Shown here in pieces: positions 46,885 through 58,830 of a DNA stretch of 64,000 bases (position 1 is the first letter of the stretch; the number at the start of each line of letters is the position of its first letter). The position numbers and the translations under genes were made by a program. The stretch comes from Hymenopellis radicata (Eukaryota > Basidiomycota > Agaricomycetes > Agaricales > Physalacriaceae). Location of the stretch: positions 62,001-126,000 of the forward strand of contig JADNRX010000064.1 in assembly GCA_015501595.1 (NCBI GenBank), read 5' to 3'. The notes below the pieces were generated by a model. The model searched no databases. It worked only from the letters and a program-made list of their open reading frames with translations, and had not been told where the DNA came from.

Positions 46885-48561
46885 AGTGGTCGGTTCAGTG
46901 GGAAATAACAAGTCCCAACAGTCCCGTACAGCCACAAAGTCGCTTGTCTTCTCACACCATTGCGCCCACCATCACGCGTGTTTTCTCCCAAAAAGCGCGT
47001 AAATGGATGACATAAATGGCCCATTCGTGCTCGGCTCGTCGTCTTCAGCAATAGCTCGCGTACCCCCAGAAATATGGGCAGAAATCTTCGCCTTTACTCG
47101 CATAATCGATGTGCTGCGTACCCTCTCGCACACCCCTCGACAGCCCCCATGGAACATATCATACGTTTGCTCCTTATGGAGAGAAACAGCCGTCTCTGAC
47201 TCGGAGTTGTGGTCCTTCCAGCCTCTCTACCTCGACCACGAATGCTTGAGGATGAAAGATCCTGTTTCGCTGCTAAAACTGGCTTTAGCGCGTTCATCGC
47301 GCCCGCGGGCCATTGGCTTTTTTTGTGGGATTGCTTTTCCCCGCAACCATGCTCCGCCCGTTGTGCACGCGCTTCTGCAGGTGTTGATAGACGATTCCAC
47401 CTCTTTGGCGCGTCTTCTCATCCGGGTACATCCGTCATACGCAGATCTGCTCCCACAGTTTCGCGGAAGACTCCCATTACTTGAAGACCTTGAGGTCGAC
47501 CACGATGGGAACACGCCGAGTATCCGGGGTTTTGAAATCTGTCCTCGTCTCACCAGTCTGTCCCTAGGCGGTGCTTTCGAGACTGATTCGCAATTTCCCT
47601 GGTCTCAGCTTAACGAATTCTCTGATTCACGCGAAACAGCTGGAAATGTTCCACGGGATGGCGAATACTATGCAAGCATTGTAGCCGCTGCTCCAAATTT
47701 GCAGTATTTCGAGACAATCTGCGTACCGATGACGACTCCTAACGTTCGAATTCACCATGACACCCTCACAGAGATAATACTCTGTGATGTCTCCCTTCTT
47801 TCGTTCTTTTCCTTCCCGTCGCTGGAGCGGTTGGCCATCAGCATCGCTCCGTACGACATATCCACAATCCCTACTACCGATCCGGAGGAAATCGGCAGCG
47901 ACCTAGCCACCTTCGTAACGCAGTCGCATGGATGCCCCCATCTCACATATCTCTGTGTGACTAATGCGCTGCCTACCGCTACCTTTGAGGCTGTGCTGGC
48001 GGCATTACCCCAATTAGCAGAACTAGAATTGCCGTTCTGCGAGTGGGACGAAGTTACGCTGTCTACGACAGAGGGGTTTCTCTTGAACTTGACGAGATAT
48101 GTAGAGACTGACGACGACGGCGAAGTGACGCATGCGTATGATTTGGTACCGGCGCTCGCATCGTTCAGGCTCGTGTTCAGTGGGGGTCGGGGGGCGCCTG
48201 ATGTCAGTGGCATTGTTGGCGGAGCGTTTCGCCTAATGCTTGAGGAGCGTTATGGATTCTCTGGTCAACGATCCGCCCTCAAATCTGTTTACCTATCGGT
48301 TTCGGGTGAAGTACCAAGGGAAATCTTGAATTATTATAAAAGGCTAAAGAGGCTTGGATTGGACATCGAGGTTGATACTTGACGCGGAAGGGGCAGCGTC
48401 CAAGACAACCAAACATCTTTGAGCTGGAGGCGTGTATATCACCGAAACCTTGCTACATAGGTGTTGGACGATCCGAAATCCCTCGCTAGGCCTCTTACAT
48501 CCTCACTAGGTATATTTGCCCAACACCTCCCCGAACACTTAGGTACAAACTTACATGCTAC
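46885..48561 (+). repeat. Inverted repeat, left arm (~1.7 kb)
   Basis: It matches 52932-54537 in opposite orientation. Shared outer borders are GAAATAACAAGTCCCAACAG at one end and, at the other, GGTATATTTGCCCAACACC with the following AGGTACAAACTTA-like sequence. It contains F-box B3. The borders lie outside the gene on both sides. Confidence 0.85.
47003..48382 (+). CDS. F-box protein, family B copy 3 (intact)
   Basis: A 459-residue frame from ATG 47003 (MDDINGPFVLGSSSSA). F-box AIARVPPEIWAEIFAFTRI at residues ~15-35, then PWNISYVCSLWRETAVSDS, CLRMKDPVSLLKLALARSS, and LRR-like strands including CPRLTSLSL, LLSFFSFPSLERLAISIA, LAALPQLAELELPF and LKRLGLDIEV. It has no intron. This is the reference copy for family B. 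It lies in the left arm of a large inverted repeat whose right arm carries copy B4. An SCF adaptor role is inferred from the F-box only. Confidence 0.85.
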   Translation: MDDINGPFVLGSSSSAIARVPPEIWAEIFAFTRIIDVLRTLSHTPRQPPWNISYVCSLWRETAVSDSELWSFQPLYLDHECLRMKDPVSLLKLALARSSRPRAIGFFCGIAFPRNHAPPVVHALLQVLIDDSTSLARLLIRVHPSYADLLPQFRGRLPLLEDLEVDHDGNTPSIRGFEICPRLTSLSLGGAFETDSQFPWSQLNEFSDSRETAGNVPRDGEYYASIVAAAPNLQYFETICVPMTTPNVRIHHDTLTEIILCDVSLLSFFSFPSLERLAISIAPYDISTIPTTDPEEIGSDLATFVTQSHGCPHLTYLCVTNALPTATFEAVLAALPQLAELELPFCEWDEVTLSTTEGFLLNLTRYVETDDDGEVTHAYDLVPALASFRLVFSGGRGAPDVSGIVGGAFRLMLEERYGFSGQRSALKSVYLSVSGEVPREILNYYKRLKRLGLDIEVDT

Positions 48562-50510
48562 TTCTTTGTTGTGTTACTCTAATCCTATGCACGAACTAAG
48601 GTCTACCGCAATGCTTCTGCATCAAGTACAGGACACCCTTTCCCAGTGCCAAGCGCGGCGGGGAAGCATAAGACTTAAGTAGTCTGACATAGGTAACATG
48701 ACCCGGAAAGCGTTCGCGTATGCCCAAGATTCCAATGTTAAGATTTGACAGAACGCGCGAGCTTCATTAGTCGCGGGCCGTGCCACCAATCCTCTCCTCT
48801 TGTGACTTGTCGCAGTTGTGCTACACTCGGGCTACCTCAGGCTACACACTGCTCAGCGAACTCACACGGAACAACCTACTAGCTGTCTATTATAAACAGT
48901 AGGATCACAACTAATTCATCATGATCTTGTGACTTCACCGAAATTTGAAATCTGTGCAGGTATCGCTGTAGTATGTAAGTATACGTAGTTCAGATTCCCA
49001 GCCATCCCGGTCCTCAGGCCCCTGCCGTAAGAGCCGCAAGAGGGTTACCAATCTGGCGGTCGGTCTACTACCTCCCAGGAAAATATGACGCGTCTTTAGT
49101 AAGTAGGTGTTATTTTTTTGCAACTCCCTTGCTGAAGAAGTGCCGGTGGTCTAAGCGGCTCCGCCCATACTCTAACGTTGAACAATGATACTCCCCTCAT
49201 CTTGAAAAACATTTGTGGTTGATTTGCGGGCTCATAAGTAAGATCTGACACATCGATAATGTTACCCCAACCTCGAATCCTGCCAGCACTCAACTTGGAG
49301 TACGCCCGTCTCTTTGCGACCTGACCAAGCTAAGAGACGATGGGTGATGAGGAGAACAGACTTGGGGTGGAGGTTCCGGCTGAGGGAACAGAACGTACGA
49401 GACGGTTTCCGTGCGCCACATCACAGATCCAGACAGCCCGACACGAAGAGCCTCTTGGACAGTGGGCACAAATTTGAAGCGAGGGGGGTCATTCGACCTC
49501 AAGCAAGTGCAATCCAAGTCGAGGATACCACGAGACGGAGAGAATCGGTCGTTCGTAGCCAGATGTCCTTGAATTCGCCGACGGTAGTTTAGTCCCACGT
49601 CCACCAGTATCAACCTCGCGCTGAGCAAAGGCAGCGATTTCTCTTGGGATCAGATACACATTACGCTGTTTGTAGTGTCCTTGGCGCATTAAACGGAGGA
49701 TCCTCCGTTCCCGAACTGCGGAAATGATCAATCCTGCAAGCACCCTCGTACTAGTTCCTAGGCAACGACAGAGAGAAGATCTCAGTAGATAGTCTTTTGA
49801 CATGGGGTAAGTTGCTGTAAGTTGATTCTTTCAAGTGCGCAGCATCGTGCTGAACATGAGCCTGGGTAATGTGGAGATATCAATGTGGCGGCTGGAGAAG
49901 AGCAACGCGGCTTGTGATAGGACGGCCCGCTACCCGTGCCTATTCGCTGAGAGTGCACCGACGAAGTAGCTTTGACTAGGCCCTGGCCCTCTAGGAAAAC
50001 CAGAACACCGAGAATGATTTTTTAATTTTGAGGCTGATCCGTCCGATGTGCCCAGGTACTGGTAAGTAGTAACATGGTTCAGTGCGCCGGATTCGGCGGA
50101 TAGAATGCATATGGCCTGGACTCCAAGGGGCATATGTGAGCGTCACCTATCATGAAGAGTACCATGAGCCGGGTACATAATCGTGAATGCTCCGTCAGGG
50201 TGGGTTTGAACAACAGTCCAATCCCCAGACGTGCTTTACAAAGGGAGCAACATTTATCGTTCGCTGCGGAGATTCCCAAGCAAATTTCCTAGACGACCAA
50301 CATACTTGGCAGAGAAGGAATACACGAAGGATTGATTCAGGCAGTTCAGGCGTCGTGCGCAGCAGAGGTCGTCACGAGAGGATCGCTGCACAGCCACCAG
50401 ATCAAGGTTGTACTTAACGTTGACGATCTCGTCGACCTTTCGTCGTCGCTCCTGGGTTGGATGACGACCGCGCACTGTCAAGAGTCGCATCGTTGAGCCG
50501 GACGTTTCCC
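48562..50510. other. 2 kb without a supported gene
   Basis: Lies between the left inverted-repeat arm and the TPR/F-box gene. Several minus-strand frames are open (49489-49803, 49290-49628) but none shows a domain or clear exons. The text TCTATTATAAACAGTAGGATCACA near 48888 resembles the TCTTATAAACAGTCTACGAT end of the MULE-type MITE only weakly. Confidence 0.4.
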
Positions 50511-52455
50511 ATGTCATCTACGTCTAAACGTGGGAGCAGTTCTCGTCCTTGCATGCTTCCTTCAGCCGGTCCCCACGACGAGCTCACTTCGACCGTCTTT
50601 GGCGCCATCCAGGCGCTGCCGCCCACAAGAAAAGCCAATTTCCTACTGGACACGTCTTTGGCACTCATCGAAGCCGGTCAGTACGGCGACGATGTCGAGA
50701 GCTATCTCGAGGTCTATTTGAAGACACCCAATCTGCCCAATGAGGATGTCGCGAGAGCCCTCCTGGCACGTGGGATGGCCAGGAAGTCTGCAGGCGATAA
50801 GCTCGTTGCAAAGGCGCACCAAGGTATGTGTGCTACTTGTTCAGTGGCGGAATACTGAGATGAACCCAGATTTCCAAGCTGCGCTCAACCTGGATCCCTC
50901 CAACCGGGAAATACAACAACATTTCCGGCGTGAAAGACGTGTACGTTTATAGATCTCTGTTCCCATGCATTAGATTGAACCCATTTTAGATTCACTTCAT
51001 GGATGAACCCGCATCCCAGCGCGCACCTCCAGAAATCTGGGACCGAATAGCCCGCAATATCCCTCGCTATCATCTTCGCTCCTGGTTGCGTGTCTCCGCA
51101 TTTCACAGAGATATCGCCTCTCGTATCATATTCCATACCGTCGATCTTCATTTCGGGGACGATCAAGAGAACCTAAACCGAGGCCTTGACTTTATGGATC
51201 GTGTCAAGGACGACCCAGCGTTCGCGTCCCGCGTCAAGTCCCTTCGCATCCACTGGGCCTACGAGGAGAGCGACGTACTTGACCTCATGACTCGCGCTCT
51301 TCGCACGGCACTCCCAAAATTCAAGGAGTTGCGGGACTTTGAGTGGATTGGCTACCCCGAGATGCGCGCTGACGTTGTCCAAAGCGTCCTGGCCACCCAC
51401 GCGCACATCCAGAGTCTTGGTCTCATAGGATGGCACTTTGATGCTGTCGGCGTCTCCGCATTCAGGAACCTGCACAAGTTCACCCTGCGGGCAGAGGACG
51501 ACGATGGGTTCGCAGACATGGGCGAGGTGCGGACAGTGCTGGACATGAACAAGGATACTCTCAAGCACCTTGTCCTTGGTGCATACCTCGAGCGGACCCA
51601 TTCATGGGACAGCGCGTTCCAGAGCGTCACCATCAAGAACTTGACGCACTTGGATCTGGTTGATACAAGAATCTCCCACGTCGTCTTGGCTAGGATCGCA
51701 CACGCCCACAACCTGCAGACGCTGACCCTCCATGGCACCTTTGAAGAGCCCACGTCTGCCAAGGTGATCTTTGCCAGCGACCATGTCATCGACGGGGAGC
51801 ACACATTCCTGCCGCACCTCGAGGTATTCAGGTTTGTTTTGGTCGGACACGACGAGGAACTGGGCTTGTACCAAAGCGTCACCGCCTTTCTCCGAAAGCG
51901 CACGCGTCTCCGACGCCTTGACTTGGGCAACTGCCCTTGGGATCTTGTCGCTGGCGTCTTACCTCAACTCACGGGTCTCCGGGTTCTGGGCGTGCGTATC
52001 TCAAACCTATCTCAACAGGCCATCGACATCCTAGTACGGAGCATCCCACCGTACATGGTTGCCATTCGTCTCTCTACCGTCGTCTCTGACAAGCCCCTCA
52101 ATGAGTACGCATCGGCATTCGCGTCTTTTCGTTCGCTTTCGTTCCTCCACCTCCACACTGTTGGCAAGCACCGCCCGAAACCGAATCTCATGTCGGAAAA
52201 GGACTATCTCTTCCAGACGGACATGTGGAATACCGCAGTGAGGAGCGTCGCGATTGTGCTGCCCTCGGTCGACTTTGTGGCTGGCATGGCGAGCACTATG
52301 TCGTCGTGCGGACAGAAGAGGGTGTCGAGTTGAAGGAGCTACCTGCCAGGCGGCGCCTGGATTGCGGGAAGGGTGTCGATCTTGGTGGAGACGACGCCGC
52401 TTGGGTGGAGAGGAAGGATGTTCCTATGGATTATGAGATGCCAGGCCTCGAGTGA
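50511..52455 (+). CDS. TPR + F-box + LRR protein (Dia2/Pof3-like architecture)
   Basis: Start ATG 50511 (MSSTSKRGSSSRPC). An N-terminal TPR-like helical segment reads RKANFLLDTSLALIEAGQY, ESYLEVYLKTPNLPNEDVAR and KAHQ spliced to DFQAALNLDPSNREIQ. Introns are at ~50824-50869 and 50941-50990. The F-box-like region is RAPPEIWDRIARNIPRYHLR with SWLRVSAFHRDI. A LRR body follows (NLTHLDLVDTRIS, NLQTLTLHG, LRRLDLGNCPWDL, LTGLRVLGVRI). One G is missing at 52279; restoring it gives VGWHGEHYVVVRTEEGVELK to the end. TPR, F-box and LRR in this order are those of yeast Dia2 and fission yeast Pof3, SCF adaptors at replication forks. Agaricomycetes have many such genes, so orthology is not claimed. It sits between the two inverted-repeat arms. 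Confidence 0.75.
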
Positions 52456-52931
52456 GATGTTCTTCATATATATACAAAGCTCGCTTTCTTGTTCTGTGTA
52501 CACTACTTTCACTGCTGGTTATTGAGTTGTATAGTAGCGCATGAATTTGGACACGACAGTTCTGAATTGCGCGGAGCATTGTTTGATCTGGCACAATCGG
52601 TGGGACATGCAAACAAACTCTTCCGTCACCATGGGCGCCTAGCTCAGTGCTCAGTCTTTTCTGGGTTTGCTGAAAAAAATCATCGAGTTCGCCGCGCTAG
52701 AGGCAGTGCCTTCTGATGTTTCTCGACACTCGAAATCGGAAGAGACCTCGGGAGTACAGGATAAATCTCTGTCATCATTGGAGGACGTTGATCGTGTTGT
52801 ACTTTACTACTAAGGTAAGTATCGAGCTGATCCCTGCCTTGTTTGTCCGTCGTAATTATCCACTCAGTAGCAGTGCGGTAGACCTTAGTTCGTGCATAGA
52901 ATTAAAGTAACTTGAGATATACAACGAGAAA
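52456..52931. other. 3' region; no gene seen
   Basis: Starts with an ATATATATAC run after the stop. No supported frame. Confidence 0.4.
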
Positions 52932-54537
52932 GTAGCATAAGTTTGTACCTAAATGTTTGGGGTGTTGGGCAAATATACCTAGTTAGGATGTCAGATTTTG
53001 ACGCCTACGGACGCTGCCCCTTTCGCGTCAAGTACAGTAGCAAGAACCTGAATGTCCAATCCAAGCCTCTTTAGCCCTTCATAATAATTCAAAACTTCCG
53101 TTGGTACTTCAATAACGTCACCTGAGACCGAGAGGTCAACAGATTTGAGGGCGGATCGTTGGCCAGAGAATCCATAACGCTCCTCTAGCATTAGGCGAAA
53201 CGCTCCGCCAACAATGCCACTGACATCAGGCGCCCCGCGACCCGGACTGAAATCGAGTCTGAACGATGCGAGCGCCGGTACCAAGTCATACGCATGCGTC
53301 ACTTCGCCGTCGTCGTCAGTCTCTACATATCTCGTCAAGTTCAAGAGAAACCGCTCTGTCGTAGACAGCGTAACTTCGTCCCACTCGCAGAACGACAATT
53401 CTAGTTCTGCTAATTGGGGTAATGCTGCCAGCACAGCTTCAAAGGTAGCGGTAGGCAGCGCATTAGTCACACAGAGATATGTGAGATGGGGCATCCATGC
53501 GACTCCGTTACGAAGGTGGCTAGGTCGCTGCCGATTTCCTCCGGATCAGTAGTAGGGATTGTGGATATGTCGTAAGGAGCGATGCTGATGGCCAACCGCT
53601 CCAGCGACGGGAAGGAAAAGAACGAAAGAAGGGAGACATCAAGGATCGATATCTCTGTGAGGGTGTCATGGCGAATTCGAACGCTCGAAGTGGTCACCGG
53701 CACGCAGGTTGTCTCGAAATACTGCAGATTTGGTGCAGCGGCTACAATGTTTGCATAGTACTCGCCATCGAGGGGAACATTTTCGATGGGTGTTCCGCGC
53801 CCATCAATGAAGTCGGTAAGCTGAGACCACGGAAATTGCGAAACAGTCTCGAAAGCACCGCCTAGCGACAGACTGGTGAGACGAGGACAGATTTCAAAAC
53901 CCCGGATGCTCGGCGTGTCCCCATCGTGGTCGACCGCAAGGTCTTCAAGTAACGGGAGTCTTCCGTGAAATTGTGGAAGCAGATCCGCGTATGACGGATG
54001 TACCCGGATGAGAAGGCGCGCCAAAGAGGTGGAATCGTCTATCAACACCTGCAGAAGCGCGCGTACCACGGGCGGAGCATGGTTGCGGGGAAATCCAACC
54101 CCACAAAAAAGCCAATCTCCCGCGGGCGCGATGAACATCGCGCTAAAGCCAGTTTCAGCAGCGAAACAGGATCTTTCATCCTCAAGCATTTGTGGTCGAG
54201 ATAGAGAGGCTGGAAGTACCACAATTCCGAGTGAGAGACAGCTGTTTCTCTCCATAAGGAGCAAACGTATGATATGTTCCATGGGGGCTGTCGAGGGCTA
54301 CAGAGGGTACGCAGCACATCGATTATGCGAGTAAAGGCGAAGATTTCTGCCCATATTTCTGGGGGTACGCGAGCTATTGCTGAAGACGACGAGCCGAGCA
54401 CGAATGGGCCATTTATGTCATCCATTTACGCGCTCTTTGGGATAAAACACGCGTGATGGTGGGCGCAATGGTGTGGATAAGACAAGCGACGTTTGTGGCT
54501 GTACTGTTGGGACTTGTTATTTCTCACGCCGAACAAC
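52932..54537 (-). repeat. Inverted repeat, right arm (~1.6 kb)
   Basis: Reverse-complement partner of 46885-48561. It contains F-box B4. Differences between arms are scattered substitutions and a few short indels. Confidence 0.85.
52991..54425 (-). CDS. F-box protein, family B copy 4 (inverted, two frameshifts)
   Basis: Start ATG 54425 with the same N-terminus as B3 (MDDINGPFVLGSSSSAIARV). The frame is lost at 54105-54110, where six A stand for seven (the T run of GFFCG), and at 53488-53491, where four G stand for five (CPHLTYL). Both are homopolymer losses relative to B3, and the protein otherwise stays open to VGVKI at 52991. Codon changes such as LSHTP to LCSP and an extra Ser (ARCSSRPRE) are in frame, which is more like a working gene than a decaying one. 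Confidence 0.7.
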
Positions 54538-54766
54538 CACTTCCACATCCCGTTGTCTGGATTTATCTGCGTTCCCTTGATGGCAGTAGTACTAAGTAAG
54601 GGGAGCTGTTGAGTATATTGTAAGGAAGAGGGGTCGTTCAGGCATACATGTTAAGATCGAGGACTTGATCTCAGAGATATTTTGAGCGTTATATGTGTTG
54701 GAAGTCATAACCCAAATTGATGTGTCGTATGTGTACGTATGTTCCGACCTTAAATCCGTAATCTTG

Positions 54767-55895
54767 TCACCTGCTGCGTCCACCAAAGAAAGCGCGAATA
54801 TCCTTCTGCTGGGGATCGTAGGCCGCGCTCCCTATACCGCCCCTCTGTCGAACAGGCTATTGAAGGTGATAGTCAGAAGAGTATGGATAAGAAAGAAAGA
54901 CGATTTGTACCACGGTATTAAGATGTTCGTAACTATTGAAGTCGCTCAGCCGTACTTTCAGTGGTGGGATATTGTCACCATCGAAATCTATGCTTTCTCC
55001 AGATTTGACTCCCTGAAACCAAGAGATGGGGATATGTGGTAGCGCGTCGCTGCAGATGAATAAACGTACCTGAAATTCTACTGAAACTCTTGCCCAGGCG
55101 GTGTTCCGTAGTCCCGTATATGGCATTTGCTCGTTCTGACCACCACGAGCCAATAAAGCTGCCAGCGTTTCCTTGATACACAGACCGTGGCTCACTATCG
55201 CGACGCGCACACCCCTCACACCCTCCCTTGCTGCTTTAAAGACGTAGGGGAGCAAGATCTCGTCAATGGCGCGTTCAGCGCGCTGGCGAAGATCGTTCTT
55301 ACTTTCACCCTCGGGAAACGAGCCTTCGCGATCACTGATACCAGGATATTTACCCTTATCTAGGAACGACGGTAGAGAGTCCGCGGTGGTGAGTTTCTGC
55401 ATGTACGGCTTGCCTTCCGCGACGCCAAAATGTTGTTCACGAAGCAGTGTTGACGAAGATAAGAGAGGTTTGGGCGATTTTTGTTTGTCATGGATGGCCT
55501 GTGCAGTCATGGAGGCGCGTAGAAGGTCAGAGGTGTGGATAGCCGTAAGCCTGGTTGAAGAGAAATATTCTCCGGCTGCTTTCGCTTGCTAGTATTGAAG
55601 GCATAGTTCGGTTTGCGTACTCTTGTAGGTGTAAGTGACATACGTTCATACCTGGGGGCTCTGTCACTCTGGGATTAAAATATATATCAGAAGATAAATA
55701 CCATGGTTGGTCAATGGTGCGTCCTTCCATCCCGCCCACACGGATTGCTGGAGATGACTATTGTCAACGGCATCACTAGTGAGATTGTTGAGGCCAACTC
55801 ACAACGTTATCCGTCGATTCTCCGTGTCTAACCTACTGTATCGTTATAAGACGCGAATATGAGCGAATAAAACTTACAAAGATGAAGACGACCAT
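54767..55895 (-). CDS. Histidine phosphatase superfamily (phosphoglycerate mutase-like)
   Basis: Start ATG 55895 (MVVFIF), intron, VRHGESTDNV: the RHG active-site motif. Intron, QSVWAGWKDAPLTNHG, intron, MN, intron, QAKAAGEYFSSTRLTAIHTS and DLLRAS, then STLLREQHFGVAEGKPY (catalytic Glu segment). Later comes VAIVSHGLCIKETLAAL (second catalytic His). After an intron the C-terminus reads VRQRGGIGSAAYDPQQKDIR and AFFGG. The RHG, E and SHG motifs are all present, so it should be an active phosphatase or mutase of the branch I cannot narrow further. It has seven or so short introns and no frame break. Confidence 0.88.
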
Positions 55896-56069
55896 TGAAT
55901 GCAGGGGGTCTGTGGGAGAGACGCGCACTTCGGCACTTCGGTCCGACTGCCGCATAACACCGACGGTTCGGGAAACACGCGCACGTGAGGCGGGACCGCA
56001 ATTTCATCTTGTTTTGTTACCACCATCATCTCCTCTTGATCATTAAATTATGATTATTTAGGGTGCATT

Positions 56070-58830
56070 ATGCCTCCCGGAACACCCTACCACTCTTTCC
56101 TCGTGGAGTACCCATACATCCGTGTCGACGAGTTCACTACAATCAAGGACTACCAGGCCAAGCTTCATCTCTTGACGCACGCACATTCGGATCACGTCGT
56201 TGGTTTACAAGCAAAGTCATTTGATCAGCAGATAATTTGCTCTCATGACACGAAGGAAATCATTCTGCGCCACGAAGTCTACAAGGAGCGTCATCTGCAC
56301 GAACAGGAATTTCGCGCAGAGAAGAAGAAAACGTTCAGCCATTTGAAGGTAGACCCGTTGATTGGCGAAGATGGAGAGGTCTTTTATAAGGGCTCCAAAG
56401 ATCTTCTGGTGCGTTTCTGCGCCTTAATAGCTGGCGAGTCGCTCATCCGAGTCTACAGAAAGTAGTTCCACTCAACACGCCATATCCCGTACCGATCGAT
56501 GACAAGCGTTCGGTCACTGTTACTTTAATTGACGCCAATCACTGTCCGGGCTCCGTCATGTATGTCTTCCGTCTACTGTTTAATCGCCCAACTCAGAGGA
56601 CTTCAGGTTCCTCATCGAAGGGTCCGAGGGTAATGTTCTGCACACCGGCGACATTAGGGCGGAACCGTGGTACCTCGAATCACTGAAACATAATCCATTC
56701 CTGAAGTCTTATTTGGCTACGCCTGGCTCTACGCCCGGTGTCCTAAAGACACTGGACGCTATCTACCTCGACACCGCTTGTGTCTTCAATAAAGACAATG
56801 TCCCAACAAAGGTCCTTATTCTCCTTGTTAATTCACAAATTCTCACTAGTCTCAGGAGGACGCCACGACTGGTCTAATCGCCCTAATGTGCTTATTTCCC
56901 AAGACGACTCATTTCTTCTTGAATACGTGGACGTTGGGATATGAGGACATTCTCACTGCGGTAGCATGCGCTTTTGGATCTAAGGTATTTAAGATCGTCT
57001 CTATGAGGTTGAAGCTTATCTACTTTCAGATTCATACAGACAGATACAAACATTCTCTCTTCACCAAGTTTGATCAAGAAACCTCTCCTTCGATCCATCA
57101 GTACTAGAGATCCAAGTATTACCCGCTTCCACGCCTGTGAACGCTTTGACCGATGCGAGTACTGTGATATACCGGAGCATAAGCCAGACAGCTTGAGCAC
57201 AAAGGGAAATCGCGTCGTTTACGTCAACCCAGTCAGTACCATGAACAGGGAGATGTGGAAATTATATCAGACAAATACCAAGAATCGACTGGTGGCGGGC
57301 GAAGACGTAACATGTCTAGTGAGCCCATTCATCCTATTCGTTGCCGGTGGTCTTACTTTTACAGCTGGTCCCACTTGCGCGGCATTCCCCTCTACCCGAA
57401 CTGCAGGCCCTCGTCTCCATGTTTAGGCCTAAGACCATCGTACCGAATACTTTGGACCCAACTCTGGATAACCTGGATTGGGCTGCCATTCATCAAGTGT
57501 TCTCGCCTTATCTTAGTGGCACGGGCGGTTCCGCACCGTCTACGCAATCTTCGGATTTACGAGCACTTCAAGACCTGTCTCATGACGAGGATGGCATCGA
57601 TGTGTCGTTGAAGAACCTCGTCGGTGATCATGCTGAAGAAGTCGCGAACAAGTGGGCAGACGGTCGGGGTAAACGACGCAAGGTGGAGGCTTTGAAGGAA
57701 TGGCTGGGCATAATCGATCCGTTCCCTGCCAGGCCGACTACAGTCGCTCGTGATGACGACGATCGGGACGGCTATGGCTCGAGCTCTGATATAGATGACG
57801 AGGGCGAACGGACGATGCATAAGCTTTTCGCGCCACAGGTCGGAATAGAGGTCCTCGAGTCGCAGCCGTCTTCGTCTCCTACCCGGGAACCACAGCTTCC
57901 CTCCCCTGTCTCTTCTCCCGCTCACCAATCTCACAAGCGAAGTCTTGCCGCGTCATCCTCAGAGGAACGCCCATCAAAGCGCTCGAGGATCCTTCGAACG
58001 CCATCACCACTACCTCGCAGCTCTCCAAGTGCTCAAGCTAGTTCGCCGCTGGTGACACCACGTCCCGTTCGCTCAATTACGATGCCCGATTTGAAAGGAA
58101 AGGGCAAGGCACGCGCGAACGACTCCCCCATACGAGCTCCTCCCAAATCGAAGCCCAGATCCAAAATCCTCTCGACACGACCTGTGCGCGCGTCGCCGTT
58201 GAAGGTGTCTATGTCTGCCCCGGGTTCATCTCGCCACGTTCGGACATCCCAAGACTCATCGGACCATGATTCGGACGATGATGACGAGCGCGGGATAACG
58301 GCGGACTATATCTTTGGTGGGATCGTACCACTAGTGGACACGTCCTCGGACAATATAGAGCCTCAGGACGAGGTTCTGTTAGATGTGGGTAATATCCTAC
58401 CTGGTTCGCTCAAGCAGGCGCCTCCCACAACACCCGGGAAGAAAACTACCCCGTACTTCCTCTGAATGTCAGGTTACGCAACTGGGAAGACGCCCGAGCG
58501 AAGAACAGCCTGAGGCTCAAGATGATTGAGCAGTACAATCCGCATTCGCCCAAGTATGGCGAGCTGAAGAGACGCGATACCAAGATATCGATGCAGATCG
58601 AGTGGGGACACGGGCGGGTGGCGTTGCTCGACAAGAAGCTGAAGGAGCTGGAGGAGAATGCGGCGCGGCAGCCTGCGATGGACGAGGAGAGGGTAAAGAA
58701 GATGTCTGACGATATCAGGCAGGCTACGAGGGAGGGCAGACGGCCAGTCGAGGTGCTTCCGTTGTTGGAGTGCACGTATGGGAAGGCGGAGAGTCAGGAA
58801 TTGTCCCAGTTGATTGAGGATTGTTATTAG
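56070..58830 (+). CDS. SNM1/Pso2/Artemis-type DNA repair nuclease (MBL, beta-CASP)
   Basis: Start ATG 56070 (MPPGTPYHSFLVEYPYIRVD). Metallo-beta-lactamase motif 2 LTHAHSDHVVGL at ~residue 35; after an intron LIDANHCPGSVM; after another HTGDIRAEPWYL and IYLDTACVF; then the beta-CASP part; then PLARHSPLPELQALV with FRPKTIVPNTLDP, typical of the DRMBL domain. The long Ser/Pro/Asp tail includes KRKV-like basic patches and an acidic SSDHDSDDDDE. The frame stops at 58465, but one more G at 58436 joins it to ENYPVLPLNVRLRNWEDARA and a helical C-terminus to 58830. These nucleases process interstrand crosslinks or hairpin ends. At least six introns are inferred. PSO2 versus Artemis subtype is not decided. 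Confidence 0.87.

Noticed and set aside
49489..49803. Minus-strand 104-residue frame in the 2 kb gap
   Set aside because: No domain, no splice partners and no paralog in the window. Composition is not distinctive.
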